From: CALVGQ01 sp964370435
GTDB taxonomy: Bacteria; Bacillota_I; Bacilli_A; Erysipelotrichales; Erysipelotrichaceae
DNA length: 7,858 bases
Reading direction: 5' to 3'
Assembly: GCA_964370435.1 (NCBI GenBank)
Contig: CAYJJG010000036.1
Coordinates: forward strand, 1 to 7,858
The notes below the pieces were generated by a model. It had not been told where the DNA came from. It saw only the letters and a list, made by a program, of their open reading frames with translations, and ran no database searches. A program made the translations under genes and the position numbers. Below, piece after piece: positions 1 through 7,211 of this stretch (position 1 is the first letter of the stretch; each line of letters begins with the position of its first letter).

Positions 1-792
1 TTTAGCTACAGCATTTTCATCATTAGAAAAGGACAGTACATAATCTGCATTTTCTTTTAAAGAGGCATGAGCATTACTAACCGCATAGCACTCATCAGCA
101 ACATCAAACAAAGTTATATCATTTAAATTATCGCCAAAAGCTAAAATTCTTTTATAATCTATCGTCAATAAAGAACATAATTTTAAAAGTGTATGCCCTT
201 TATTAACTAGTGCATGGGTTACTTCCAAATTTTCTACTCCTGAAGAAGTACAAGGATATCCTAGAAATTGATCAATAATCTGCCTGCTTTGTAATTTCTC
301 TTGTGTATCAAAAAAATTAAAATGTAGTTTTTCAATCGCTTTATGTTGTTTTAATAATTCTTTAACATCATCAACTAAAACTCTAGTGGATAACCATCGA
401 TCAATTTCTTCTTTACTAAAGAGTGGTTTTAATACTTCTCTTATTGCTTTTTCACTATATACTACTCCATCCTTTATAACCGAAGATACTACCTTATAAT
501 CCTTAACTAAGTCAATTACCTCTAAGGCACAAGAAGTTTCAAGTAAATAGGACAATATTACTTGGTCTTCTTTTTTATCATATACTATAGCTCCGTTAGA
601 ACAAATATAATATCGAATATCACTTTCTAATAAACTTGTAGGTAAAGACTTATACGATCTTGCAGTACAAGGTACGATTAATATATCTTGTTTAAGTGCT
701 TTATTTATAATTTCTTTCGTATACTCTGTTATTTGTGACTCTTTATTTAGTAATGTCCTATCCAAATCGGTTGCAATAATTGTTTTTGACAT
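1..792 (-). CDS. Cof-type HAD-IIB family phosphatase, 3' end cut by window edge
   Basis: The frame runs from ATG at 792 to the left edge without a stop, giving 264 residues. Cof-like proteins are usually about 270, so only a short tail is missing. All four HAD motifs are visible: motif I as DLDRTLL with nucleophile D9 and acid D11; motif II T43 in PCTAR; motif III K198 in VNKG; motif IV G220-D221-N222-L-N-D225. The long insert between motifs II and III fits a C2-type cap, which places it among cytoplasmic phosphatases of sugar phosphates, flavin precursors or similar small metabolites. The substrate cannot be read from sequence. Motif I has Arg12 where Gly is usual (DxDGT). The start is supported by AAGGAG at 801-806, eight bases upstream. 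The gene is divergent from the glycosyltransferase at 900, and a functional link is not evident. The family call is firm; the substrate is unknown. Confidence 0.93.
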   Translation of the reverse strand, partial: MSKTIIATDLDRTLLNKESQITEYTKEIINKALKQDILIVPCTARSYKSLPTSLLESDIRYYICSNGAIVYDKKEDQVILSYLLETSCALEVIDLVKDYKVVSSVIKDGVVYSEKAIREVLKPLFSKEEIDRWLSTRVLVDDVKELLKQHKAIEKLHFNFFDTQEKLQSRQIIDQFLGYPCTSSGVENLEVTHALVNKGHTLLKLCSLLTIDYKRILAFGDNLNDITLFDVADECYAVSNAHASLKENADYVLSFSNDENAVAK

Positions 793-813
793 AGTGTTTT
801 CTCCTTGATTTAT

Positions 814-843
814 ATTATAACAAATTCTACTATTTTATGTTAA
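814..843 (-). promoter_or_regulatory. Sigma-70-type promoter for the HAD phosphatase gene
   Basis: On the minus strand, TTAACA (838-843) and TATAAT (814-819) are separated by 18 bases. An extended -10 TG dinucleotide lies one base upstream of the TATAAT. The -35 differs from consensus at one base. Transcription would start near 807, just ahead of the AAGGAG at 801-806, so the leader would be very short. This is a match to consensus only. Confidence 0.55.
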
Positions 844-867
844 CTCAAAATAATTCCTCAATTTTAG

Positions 868-894
868 TATAAATAGGATATAATAACAGAGGTG
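868..894 (+). promoter_or_regulatory. Possible -10 elements and ribosome binding site for the glycosyltransferase gene
   Basis: Two -10-like hexamers lie on the plus strand, TATAAA (868-873) and TATAAT (879-884). Neither has a convincing -35 at 16-18 bases. The second would start transcription inside the ribosome binding site, so the first is the better candidate. GAGGTG at 889-894 is a clear ribosome binding site five bases before ATG 900. The ribosome binding site is solid and the promoter is weak. Confidence 0.3.
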
Positions 895-899
895 ATTAT

Positions 900-2783
900 A
901 TGTTGAAAGAGATAAGTTTAACTGTATTTAAAAATCAAGAATTACTCGCTATAGTAATAATAGCATTATTGTCTGTATTTATTATAAAAGTAATTTTTTA
1001 TAGTTATAGTAAAATAACAAATAAGCAATCTAGTAAAGATGGATTTTATATTGTCCTAATTACTGTACTTTATAGTATCGTTTCTTTATGGAATTTAGGA
1101 GTGATGAATTTCCCTCAAACCTATTGGCAAGCACAAGAAGACAAGGAATATCTTGTAATAGAATTAAAAGAAGAAACCTCTTTTAATGAAATAGTTTGGA
1201 TTTCAGGTGAAGGTAATAATAATATTAATGAAGATAGTTTACAATTTGGTGCTGACTTTACTTTTATGGGAAGCAATGATTTAGCCCAGTGGCAGGAAAT
1301 CACTACCATTATAGATCACTCCTATTTAGAGTGGGGTGTCCATCAAGGAGACTTTAACTATAGGTACATTCGAATTGATAGTAACAATAAAAATAATGTA
1401 ATGCATGAAATAGGTTTTAAAACAAAAGAAAATAAGTATCTTGAAGCTACTATTTTAGAGCAATCTAATGAGCTTAATCCTTTTAATCCTCAACATCTTC
1501 TAGATGAACAAGATACGCTTCCTCAAATAATGTCGTATCAAAACAATACTTTCTTTGATGAGATATATCACGTACGTAATGCCTATGAGATTGCCAATGA
1601 ACAACTCATGTATGAGTCAGTGCATCCTTTGTTAGGAACTTCTATTATTGCAGCATTTACTTCTGTTTGGGGTGTAACCCCTTGGGGATTTAGACTAGCC
1701 GGTGCTTTATTTGGCAGTGCCATGCTACCGATATTTTATTTGATACTTAAGCGACTATTTAAACAAACAAGATATGCCGTAATAGGTACAACTTTATTTG
1801 CAGCAGAATTTATGCACTATACTACTTCACGTATAGCTACCTTAGAACCCTTTAGTATCTTCTTTATCTTATTAATGTATTATTTTATGATTGAATATTA
1901 CTATCACAGTTTCTATACAGCATCCTTTAAAAAAACCTTAAAATGGCTAGCATTATCTGGAATAGCCATGGGACTAGCTATCGCAACAAAATGGACAGGA
2001 GCCTATGCAGCAGTTGGTTTAGCAATTTTATTTTTTACTACTTTATTTCAGCGTTATAACGAATATAAACTTGCTAAAAAAGCGCAAGAAAAATCAGATT
2101 ATCAGCTTTATATCATTAAAGTATTTCCTAGCTATGCATGGAAAACTATACTATGGAATTGTATCTTCTTTGTAGTTGTACCACTAATAATCTATTTTGG
2201 ATCATATCTATGGATTGTTTTAGAAAGAAATCAAACTTTTAATTTAATGAGCGTTATTGAACAAACAGAGTACATGTTAAATTATCATGTAAGCCTACAA
2301 GCAACTCATCCTTTTGAATCTCCATGGTATTCTTGGCTTGTTAATGTCCGCCCTGTTTGGTACTATGTAGAGCGCTATAATGATGGATTAATATCAACCA
2401 TCTCGGTAATGGGTAATCCTTTAATCTTGTGGTCTGGAGTCATTGCTATAATACTCACACTATACTACTTAATCAAAGAAAAAAGCTTAGATGCATGGCT
2501 TGTTATTGTAGCTTATTTTTCACAACTTGTACCATGGATGTTGGTAAGTCGATGTATCTTCATTTATCATTATTATCCCTCTATTCCTTTTTTAATACTA
2601 ATTATAGTATTTATAATAAAAAAATTAGAAACCTATAATCAAAACTATAAAAAGTACGTTAATATTTATGTACTATTATGTGTATTCTTGTTTATTCTAT
2701 TTCTTCCAGTAATTAGTGGTTTCACTAGTACCAATGAGTATATAGATATGCTTAAATGGCTACCTAGCTGGAATTTTTCATAA
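900..2783 (+). CDS. PMT/GT39-family membrane glycosyltransferase with an extracytoplasmic discoidin-like domain
   Basis: This 627-residue polytopic membrane protein probably transfers a sugar from a polyprenyl-phosphate donor to protein or a cell-surface glycan outside the membrane. Helices are predicted near 14-34 and 49-67, with about ten more between 262 and 606. The lysine-containing loop at 38-46 suggests a cytoplasmic side, which puts residues 70-240 outside. Residues about 80-175 look like an F5/8 type C (discoidin) fold, with GSNDLAQWQEI at 124-134 and YRYIRID at 154-160. PMT hallmarks follow: the acidic pair D220-E221 in FFDEIYH, HPLLG (242-246), a THPFESPWYSWL block (469-480) with RPVWYY (484-489), GNPLILW (505-511) and IYHYYPSIPF (555-564). 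These blocks resemble actinobacterial Pmt and yeast PMT proteins. The ribosome binding site is GAGGTG. It is probably monocistronic, ending at a terminator. The acceptor and donor sugar are unknown, and mannose is assumed only from the family. Confidence 0.88.
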   Translation: MLKEISLTVFKNQELLAIVIIALLSVFIIKVIFYSYSKITNKQSSKDGFYIVLITVLYSIVSLWNLGVMNFPQTYWQAQEDKEYLVIELKEETSFNEIVWISGEGNNNINEDSLQFGADFTFMGSNDLAQWQEITTIIDHSYLEWGVHQGDFNYRYIRIDSNNKNNVMHEIGFKTKENKYLEATILEQSNELNPFNPQHLLDEQDTLPQIMSYQNNTFFDEIYHVRNAYEIANEQLMYESVHPLLGTSIIAAFTSVWGVTPWGFRLAGALFGSAMLPIFYLILKRLFKQTRYAVIGTTLFAAEFMHYTTSRIATLEPFSIFFILLMYYFMIEYYYHSFYTASFKKTLKWLALSGIAMGLAIATKWTGAYAAVGLAILFFTTLFQRYNEYKLAKKAQEKSDYQLYIIKVFPSYAWKTILWNCIFFVVVPLIIYFGSYLWIVLERNQTFNLMSVIEQTEYMLNYHVSLQATHPFESPWYSWLVNVRPVWYYVERYNDGLISTISVMGNPLILWSGVIAIILTLYYLIKEKSLDAWLVIVAYFSQLVPWMLVSRCIFIYHYYPSIPFLILIIVFIIKKLETYNQNYKKYVNIYVLLCVFLFILFLPVISGFTSTNEYIDMLKWLPSWNFS

Positions 2784-2788
2784 AAAAG

Positions 2789-2840
2789 AAACTGTGATTA
2801 AGCACTTCACTTTGAAGTTAGACTTGATCACAGTTTTTTT
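2789..2840. terminator. Bidirectional intrinsic terminator between convergent genes
   Basis: A 14-pair stem (2789-2802 with 2823-2836, one G-U pair) encloses a second hairpin (2804-2809 with 2813-2818, three-base loop). Seven T residues run through 2834-2840. Six A residues at 2782-2787 give a T-rich tail on the minus strand. It begins six bases after the stop of the glycosyltransferase and lies about 80 bases past the stop of hsdR, so it can end transcription from both sides. Confidence 0.88.
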
Positions 2841-2919
2841 GTATTACTTAGACTATTCAATGCCTAGGTTTATCTGAATTAATGCTCTTTAATATACCGC
2901 ATTCTTTCATCTTTTGAAT

Positions 2920-5900
2920 CTATAATGAGCCACCCACACCTTTAAATTTTTCAACAAAAGCAGAGATTTTTTGAAACACTGCTTGCTTCTTAGTTCGATA
3001 CTGAGGATTTAGCGGACTCATTTTAGGGAGTATCGAGTTCAATTCAGTTCCATTTTCTGTTGCATACTCACGTTTTAATGATGATTGGATATAACGTTTA
3101 GCTTCTTCAACATTCAATCCTTCAGCCTCAATTAATTCATATGCTTCTCTTACTTGTTCTTTTTGAGCAAAGACAAAGAATGCATCTATAATATTAGCCT
3201 TGTTTTCAATCTTATCCAAATCAGTTTGATTGATGAAGTCAACAATAAGACTTTCTTTTGCACGATTGCCTACACTTGAGCGAATAATACGGCGAATATC
3301 TTCTACAAGACTTGCCTTATCTTTGCTTTGCTTATTCTTCTCAAAGATTAACTCTAAGATATAATCCAAATTAATCTCTTGTGATTTTAATAAGTCCACT
3401 TCAAACACGACATCATCCCAGTCGATAGACGAAGCTTCTTTTTCTTCACTTTGATGCTGTCTTCTTAACCAATCACGAATGTCATTATAAGTAGAGCGAT
3501 AATCTTGAACGATGCGTTCTGATAGTATATCAACTTGTTTCATCACTTCAATATCATCATCAGTTAAGTAATGTGTATTTTTGAATTCTTCAACTGCTTT
3601 TGGATCATTAAAATCAACTGTTTGAAGTGCCTTCAAGCTTGTGAATTCATCATAATTTTGTAATATGTTTTCTACTTTTAAGTATTCTCCAAATAATTTA
3701 GCAAAATCTTTTTTATCTTTTTCAGTAATAATTTGATCAATATCAGGAAAGCGTTCGTTCAATTCTTTAACAACATCGACATATCCCCTTCTTGCCTCCC
3801 CTGTTAAAATATCAGAGAATCCTTCCATGTATTCTTTATAACTCTTTTCAAGAACTACATTTTTTGTATTACTGTTTCCAAACAATGTAATCGCATCAAT
3901 CGTAGGTTTTTCTAAATCTCTAAAAGTTACGATGTTTCCAAATGTTTTAGTCGTATCATAAATACGATTTGTTCTTGAAAATGCTTGGATCAATCCATGA
4001 TATCGAAGATTCTTATCTACAAACAGTGTATTAAGTGTAGGCGCATCAAAACCAGTAAGAAACATACCAACAACAATAAGTAAATCAACCTCTTGTTTTT
4101 TAACACGATTTGAAAGGTCTCTATAATAGTTTTGGAACTCTTTACTATCAACACCAAAGTTTGTCTTAAACATAGCATTGTATTCATTAATCGCATGAGT
4201 AAGGAATTCCTTTGCACTACTATCCATTGCTGTGACTTCAAATGACTCATCAACAATTTCTCCTACTGCATTTTGTTCTTCATTTGCAGCAAATGAGAAT
4301 ATTGTTGCAATTTTCAACTTCTTTTCACTGTCTTCCTGCAGATTTGACAAGCACTCATAATAGAGTTTTGCAGCCTCAACACTACTTACTGCAAACATTG
4401 CATTAAAGCCTTTTGCTCCAATATGCGAACGGTGTGTTTTAGTTCGGAAGTTATTTAATATATATTGTGATATCTCCTGGATACGCATTGGATGCAGAAG
4501 TGCTTCTTTTGTTTCAGCAGCACTCAATTTCTTATCATCCATTTCCATCTCAATTTGCTTAAACATAGGTCGAACATCATTGTAATCCACCTTAAATTTA
4601 AGTACTTTCTCATCACGAATTGCATCTGTAATTACGTAAGAATGTAGCTCTGATCCAAACACTGACATTGTCGTCTCTGAACCCAGTGCATTTTCAGGGA
4701 ATATAGGCGTTCCAGTAAACCCAAATTGATAGTATTGCTTAAATTTCTTATGGATATTTTTTTGTGCTTCACCAAACTGTGAACGATGAGCCTCATCAAA
4801 GATAAACACAACTTGCTTATCATAGATAGGTAGATCAGCTTCACCTTTAATTAGATTATTCAATTTTTGTATTGTAGTAACTATAATTTTATTATCATCT
4901 TTTTCTATATTTTCTTTTAATCCTGCAGTACTATCAGAACCATTAACACTATTTGGTGAAAAACGCTGGTACTCTTTCATTGTTTGATAGTCTAAATCTT
5001 TTCTATCAACCACGAAGAATACTTTATCAATGAATTCAAACTCAGTAGCTAAACGTGCAGCTTTAAAGCTGGTCAGAGTTTTCCCAGATCCTGTTGTATG
5101 CCAGATATATCCACCAGCTTCAGGCGTTCTCCACTTCTTTGCATTGTATGAGCTTGTGATTTTCCATAAGATTCGCTCTGTTGCAGCAATCTGATATGGT
5201 CTCATGATTAACAATGTATTACTTGAGTCAAATACTGAGAAATGTAAAAGAATTTTTAACAAGGTATTCTTTTGAAAGAATGTAGCTGTGAAATCTTTTA
5301 AGTCCTTGATTAAACTATTGTCAGACTTAGCCCAGTTCATTGTAAAATCAAAACTATTTTTATCACGTTTTGTTGTATTAGCAAAATATCTACTATCAGT
5401 ACCATTGGAGATAACAAAGATTTGAAGATATTTATATAGAGAGTTAGTTGAATTAAAACTCTCTTTACTATATCGATTCAATTGATTAAATGCTTCACGA
5501 ATTGCAACTCCACGCTTCTTTAATTCTACTTGAACTAAAGGTAGTCCGTTGACTAAAATCGTAACATCATATCGATTTGCTTGAGAACCAGTTTGTTCAA
5601 ACTGAGAAATAACTTGTAGTTTATTTCGAGTAATATTTGTCTTATCTACCAAATAGATATTTTGAATATGTCCATCATCAAAAACGAAATCATAAACATA
5701 ATCATCATGAAGCTTTCTGATTCTCTCGATATGATTATCACTTGGTTTATCTAAATACTCCTCACAAAACCTCTTCCACTCCAACTCCGTAAATGTCATA
5801 TTATTTAGTGTTTGGATATGCATGCGAACGTTTGAAAACATATCTGCTTGAGTTTTAATACTCTTTACATATTCATAACCTTGATTCACTAAATCACTAA

Positions 5901-6018
5901 TTAATTCACGTTCTAAATCAACTTCAGTTTGATAACCTAAGCCTTGTTGATCTATTTTCGTATATTTATCTAATACTATGAATTTGTTTAATTCAGCTAT
6001 TGGTTTAAAGTTTGTCAT
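2920..6018 (-). CDS. hsdR: Type I restriction enzyme R subunit (EcoR124I-like, type IC), endonuclease and DNA translocase
   Basis: This is the motor and nuclease subunit of a type I restriction complex (R2M2S). It uses ATP to pull unmodified DNA and cuts it at a distance. With the start at 6018 it has 1032 residues, close to the family norm. The PD-(D/E)xK nuclease shows D151, E165 and K167, with QLNRY at 179-183. Motor motifs are TGSGKT (309-314), DEAH (408-411), TGTP (435-438) and QAFSRTNR (678-685). The C-terminal helical part ends in FKGVGGSL. From memory, EcoR124I uses D151, E165, K167, K313 and D408, the same numbers. Alternative ATGs lie at 6042 (overlapping the upstream gene, no good ribosome binding site) and 6024 (only one base after AGGGAG). 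ATG 6018 is seven bases from AGGGAG and is preferred. It is the last gene of the operon, two bases after the upstream stop. It appears intact. Confidence 0.96.
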   Translation of the reverse strand: MTNFKPIAELNKFIVLDKYTKIDQQGLGYQTEVDLERELISDLVNQGYEYVKSIKTQADMFSNVRMHIQTLNNMTFTELEWKRFCEEYLDKPSDNHIERIRKLHDDYVYDFVFDDGHIQNIYLVDKTNITRNKLQVISQFEQTGSQANRYDVTILVNGLPLVQVELKKRGVAIREAFNQLNRYSKESFNSTNSLYKYLQIFVISNGTDSRYFANTTKRDKNSFDFTMNWAKSDNSLIKDLKDFTATFFQKNTLLKILLHFSVFDSSNTLLIMRPYQIAATERILWKITSSYNAKKWRTPEAGGYIWHTTGSGKTLTSFKAARLATEFEFIDKVFFVVDRKDLDYQTMKEYQRFSPNSVNGSDSTAGLKENIEKDDNKIIVTTIQKLNNLIKGEADLPIYDKQVVFIFDEAHRSQFGEAQKNIHKKFKQYYQFGFTGTPIFPENALGSETTMSVFGSELHSYVITDAIRDEKVLKFKVDYNDVRPMFKQIEMEMDDKKLSAAETKEALLHPMRIQEISQYILNNFRTKTHRSHIGAKGFNAMFAVSSVEAAKLYYECLSNLQEDSEKKLKIATIFSFAANEEQNAVGEIVDESFEVTAMDSSAKEFLTHAINEYNAMFKTNFGVDSKEFQNYYRDLSNRVKKQEVDLLIVVGMFLTGFDAPTLNTLFVDKNLRYHGLIQAFSRTNRIYDTTKTFGNIVTFRDLEKPTIDAITLFGNSNTKNVVLEKSYKEYMEGFSDILTGEARRGYVDVVKELNERFPDIDQIITEKDKKDFAKLFGEYLKVENILQNYDEFTSLKALQTVDFNDPKAVEEFKNTHYLTDDDIEVMKQVDILSERIVQDYRSTYNDIRDWLRRQHQSEEKEASSIDWDDVVFEVDLLKSQEINLDYILELIFEKNKQSKDKASLVEDIRRIIRSSVGNRAKESLIVDFINQTDLDKIENKANIIDAFFVFAQKEQVREAYELIEAEGLNVEEAKRYIQSSLKREYATENGTELNSILPKMSPLNPQYRTKKQAVFQKISAFVEKFKGVGGSL

Positions 6019-6020
6019 AG

Positions 6021-7208
6021 TCATTCTCCCTGCTCTTTCCATTCAAGATAACATGCTGTTCTCACGAGTAATTTAATCTCTTCAAATGACATTTCGAAGG
6101 CATTTATTACTACCCATTTTTTAGCAAATTCTTTGGAGAATAAATCAGCCTGTATCCGTCCCCATTTATTATTGTTGTCTCCTGCATCATCCCTTAGATA
6201 TGAGAAGATTTTTTCCATTTGATAGCCAAAACCTTGATACACAATTCTTGGATGAACATGCATTATATCAATGAGTCTATTAGCTTCATCATAATTCAAT
6301 TCATCTATGCATTTACATAATTCAGGAATTCGCGAGCTTAATTGTTGTCTTAGTTTCTGAACTGCCTTCTCATTACTTTGTAGTGTAAACTTGCTGGACA
6401 AACAAGAAATAGCTTCATCTACTATGTCTTCTTCATGTCTTTCCCGTAGAATAGTTTGAATATCCTTCAAAGTTTCAATATCATTTTTATCTCTTTTAAC
6501 TTTTCTCTTCTTCCAATCATCTTCCTGTATTTCTATTCTTTTTTTTAGTACATTGATAATCAAGTTAAACAACTCATAGCGTGAGCAAATATATTTTTTT
6601 AAATTGATGAAGGGGAATGTAAAGTCAATTATATCTTCATCTAAATTATTATATATTCGAACTCCAACAAACGACAACTCCCTACCCAAACGCATCATTG
6701 GATTATTGGATATTACAAACGGAGAGTACTGGGTTTCTTTATCTCTCAAGAATTTTGGACGATTAGTATTAACTGGATGTGCAAAGGATAACGAGCGAAA
6801 ATATTCAAAAAATTTATCGTCTGTAGGACAGTTGATTTCATCAATATTTAACTTGGATTGCAGGCAATTGTCCCTAAAATACGTAAAATGTTCTGGATTA
6901 CTTTCAAAAGAAATTGCTTTGATTGAATCGTGAGAATATGGATATGGAATCTTTAGTTGCCTAAACGTCTCTTTTACGGAATCAACAAGCATACTTGAAT
7001 ACATCAAAAAAACAATTAAATTTTCCTCTGTAGAAGGACAATTAGAATGATTGTTTAGGAACTTTACACATGTGTCAGTTCTATCCATAACTGCACATAT
7101 TAAATTATACTCAGCATAATTGTAGTGGTCATTATTGCAGAAAATCGTCGAACTATTAATTAGGGTTCTCAATGAATTAATAATAGTGTAATTCAAAAAT
7201 TCAGCCAT
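6021..7208 (-). CDS. Unrecognised 395-residue protein between hsdS and hsdR; possible HEPN-like defence effector
   Basis: I do not recognise this protein. It has no signal peptide, clear membrane helix, Walker A or helicase motif, so it is probably cytoplasmic. Residues 1-120 look largely helical. At 133-150 lies FFEYFRSLSFAHPVNTNR, where R138 and H144 form an R-x5-H motif like the catalytic Rx4-6H of HEPN ribonucleases. A charged, lysine- and glutamate-rich helical stretch spans about 222-262. A helical C-terminal part follows, with aromatic and Gly-rich residues at 324-350. There are eleven cysteines, with no obvious metal-binding spacing apart from CKC at 298-300. ATG 7208 is three bases after the hsdS stop; its ribosome binding site is weak (AAAAGG about 11 bases upstream), so translation is probably coupled. 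The next gene, hsdR, starts two bases after its TGA. The slot matches that of prrC in EcoprrI, which is similar in length but ATPase-containing. The gene is near certain; the HEPN reading is tentative. Confidence 0.9.
   Translation of the reverse strand: MAEFLNYTIINSLRTLINSSTIFCNNDHYNYAEYNLICAVMDRTDTCVKFLNNHSNCPSTEENLIVFLMYSSMLVDSVKETFRQLKIPYPYSHDSIKAISFESNPEHFTYFRDNCLQSKLNIDEINCPTDDKFFEYFRSLSFAHPVNTNRPKFLRDKETQYSPFVISNNPMMRLGRELSFVGVRIYNNLDEDIIDFTFPFINLKKYICSRYELFNLIINVLKKRIEIQEDDWKKRKVKRDKNDIETLKDIQTILRERHEEDIVDEAISCLSSKFTLQSNEKAVQKLRQQLSSRIPELCKCIDELNYDEANRLIDIMHVHPRIVYQGFGYQMEKIFSYLRDDAGDNNNKWGRIQADLFSKEFAKKWVVINAFEMSFEEIKLLVRTACYLEWKEQGE
6026..6031 (-). promoter_or_regulatory. Ribosome binding site that decides the hsdR start
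   Basis: AGGGAG lies inside the last codons of the upstream 395-residue gene, seven bases before ATG 6018. It is only one base from ATG 6024 and lies downstream of ATG 6042. Its position inside the upstream gene suggests translational coupling. Confidence 0.7.
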
Positions 7209-7211
7209 ATA

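Noticed and set aside
1121..2638. Short open frames (1121-1309 minus, 2429-2638 plus) within the glycosyltransferase gene
   Set aside because: Both overlap a well-supported membrane protein gene and show no independent start signals.
2879..2941. Short minus-strand frame after hsdR ending in a plausible tail (IIDSKDERMRYIKEH)
   Set aside because: Only about 20 codons follow an in-frame stop, and it overlaps the end of hsdR. It could be the remnant of a lost downstream gene, but no homology can be shown by eye.
4017..4844. Two short minus-strand open frames (4017-4256, 4632-4844) inside hsdR
   Set aside because: They are out-of-frame shadows of hsdR, which is intact and has all its motifs across this stretch.
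6604..6933. 109-codon open frame on the plus strand
   Set aside because: It lies wholly antisense inside the 395-residue gene, with no ribosome binding site of note and no recognisable protein. The minus-strand gene fits the operon with tight spacing.
6021..7208. The gene is PrrC itself
   Set aside because: Position and length match, but there is no Walker A, ABC signature or Walker B in the N-terminal part, so it is not a PrrC or RloC homologue by visible motifs.
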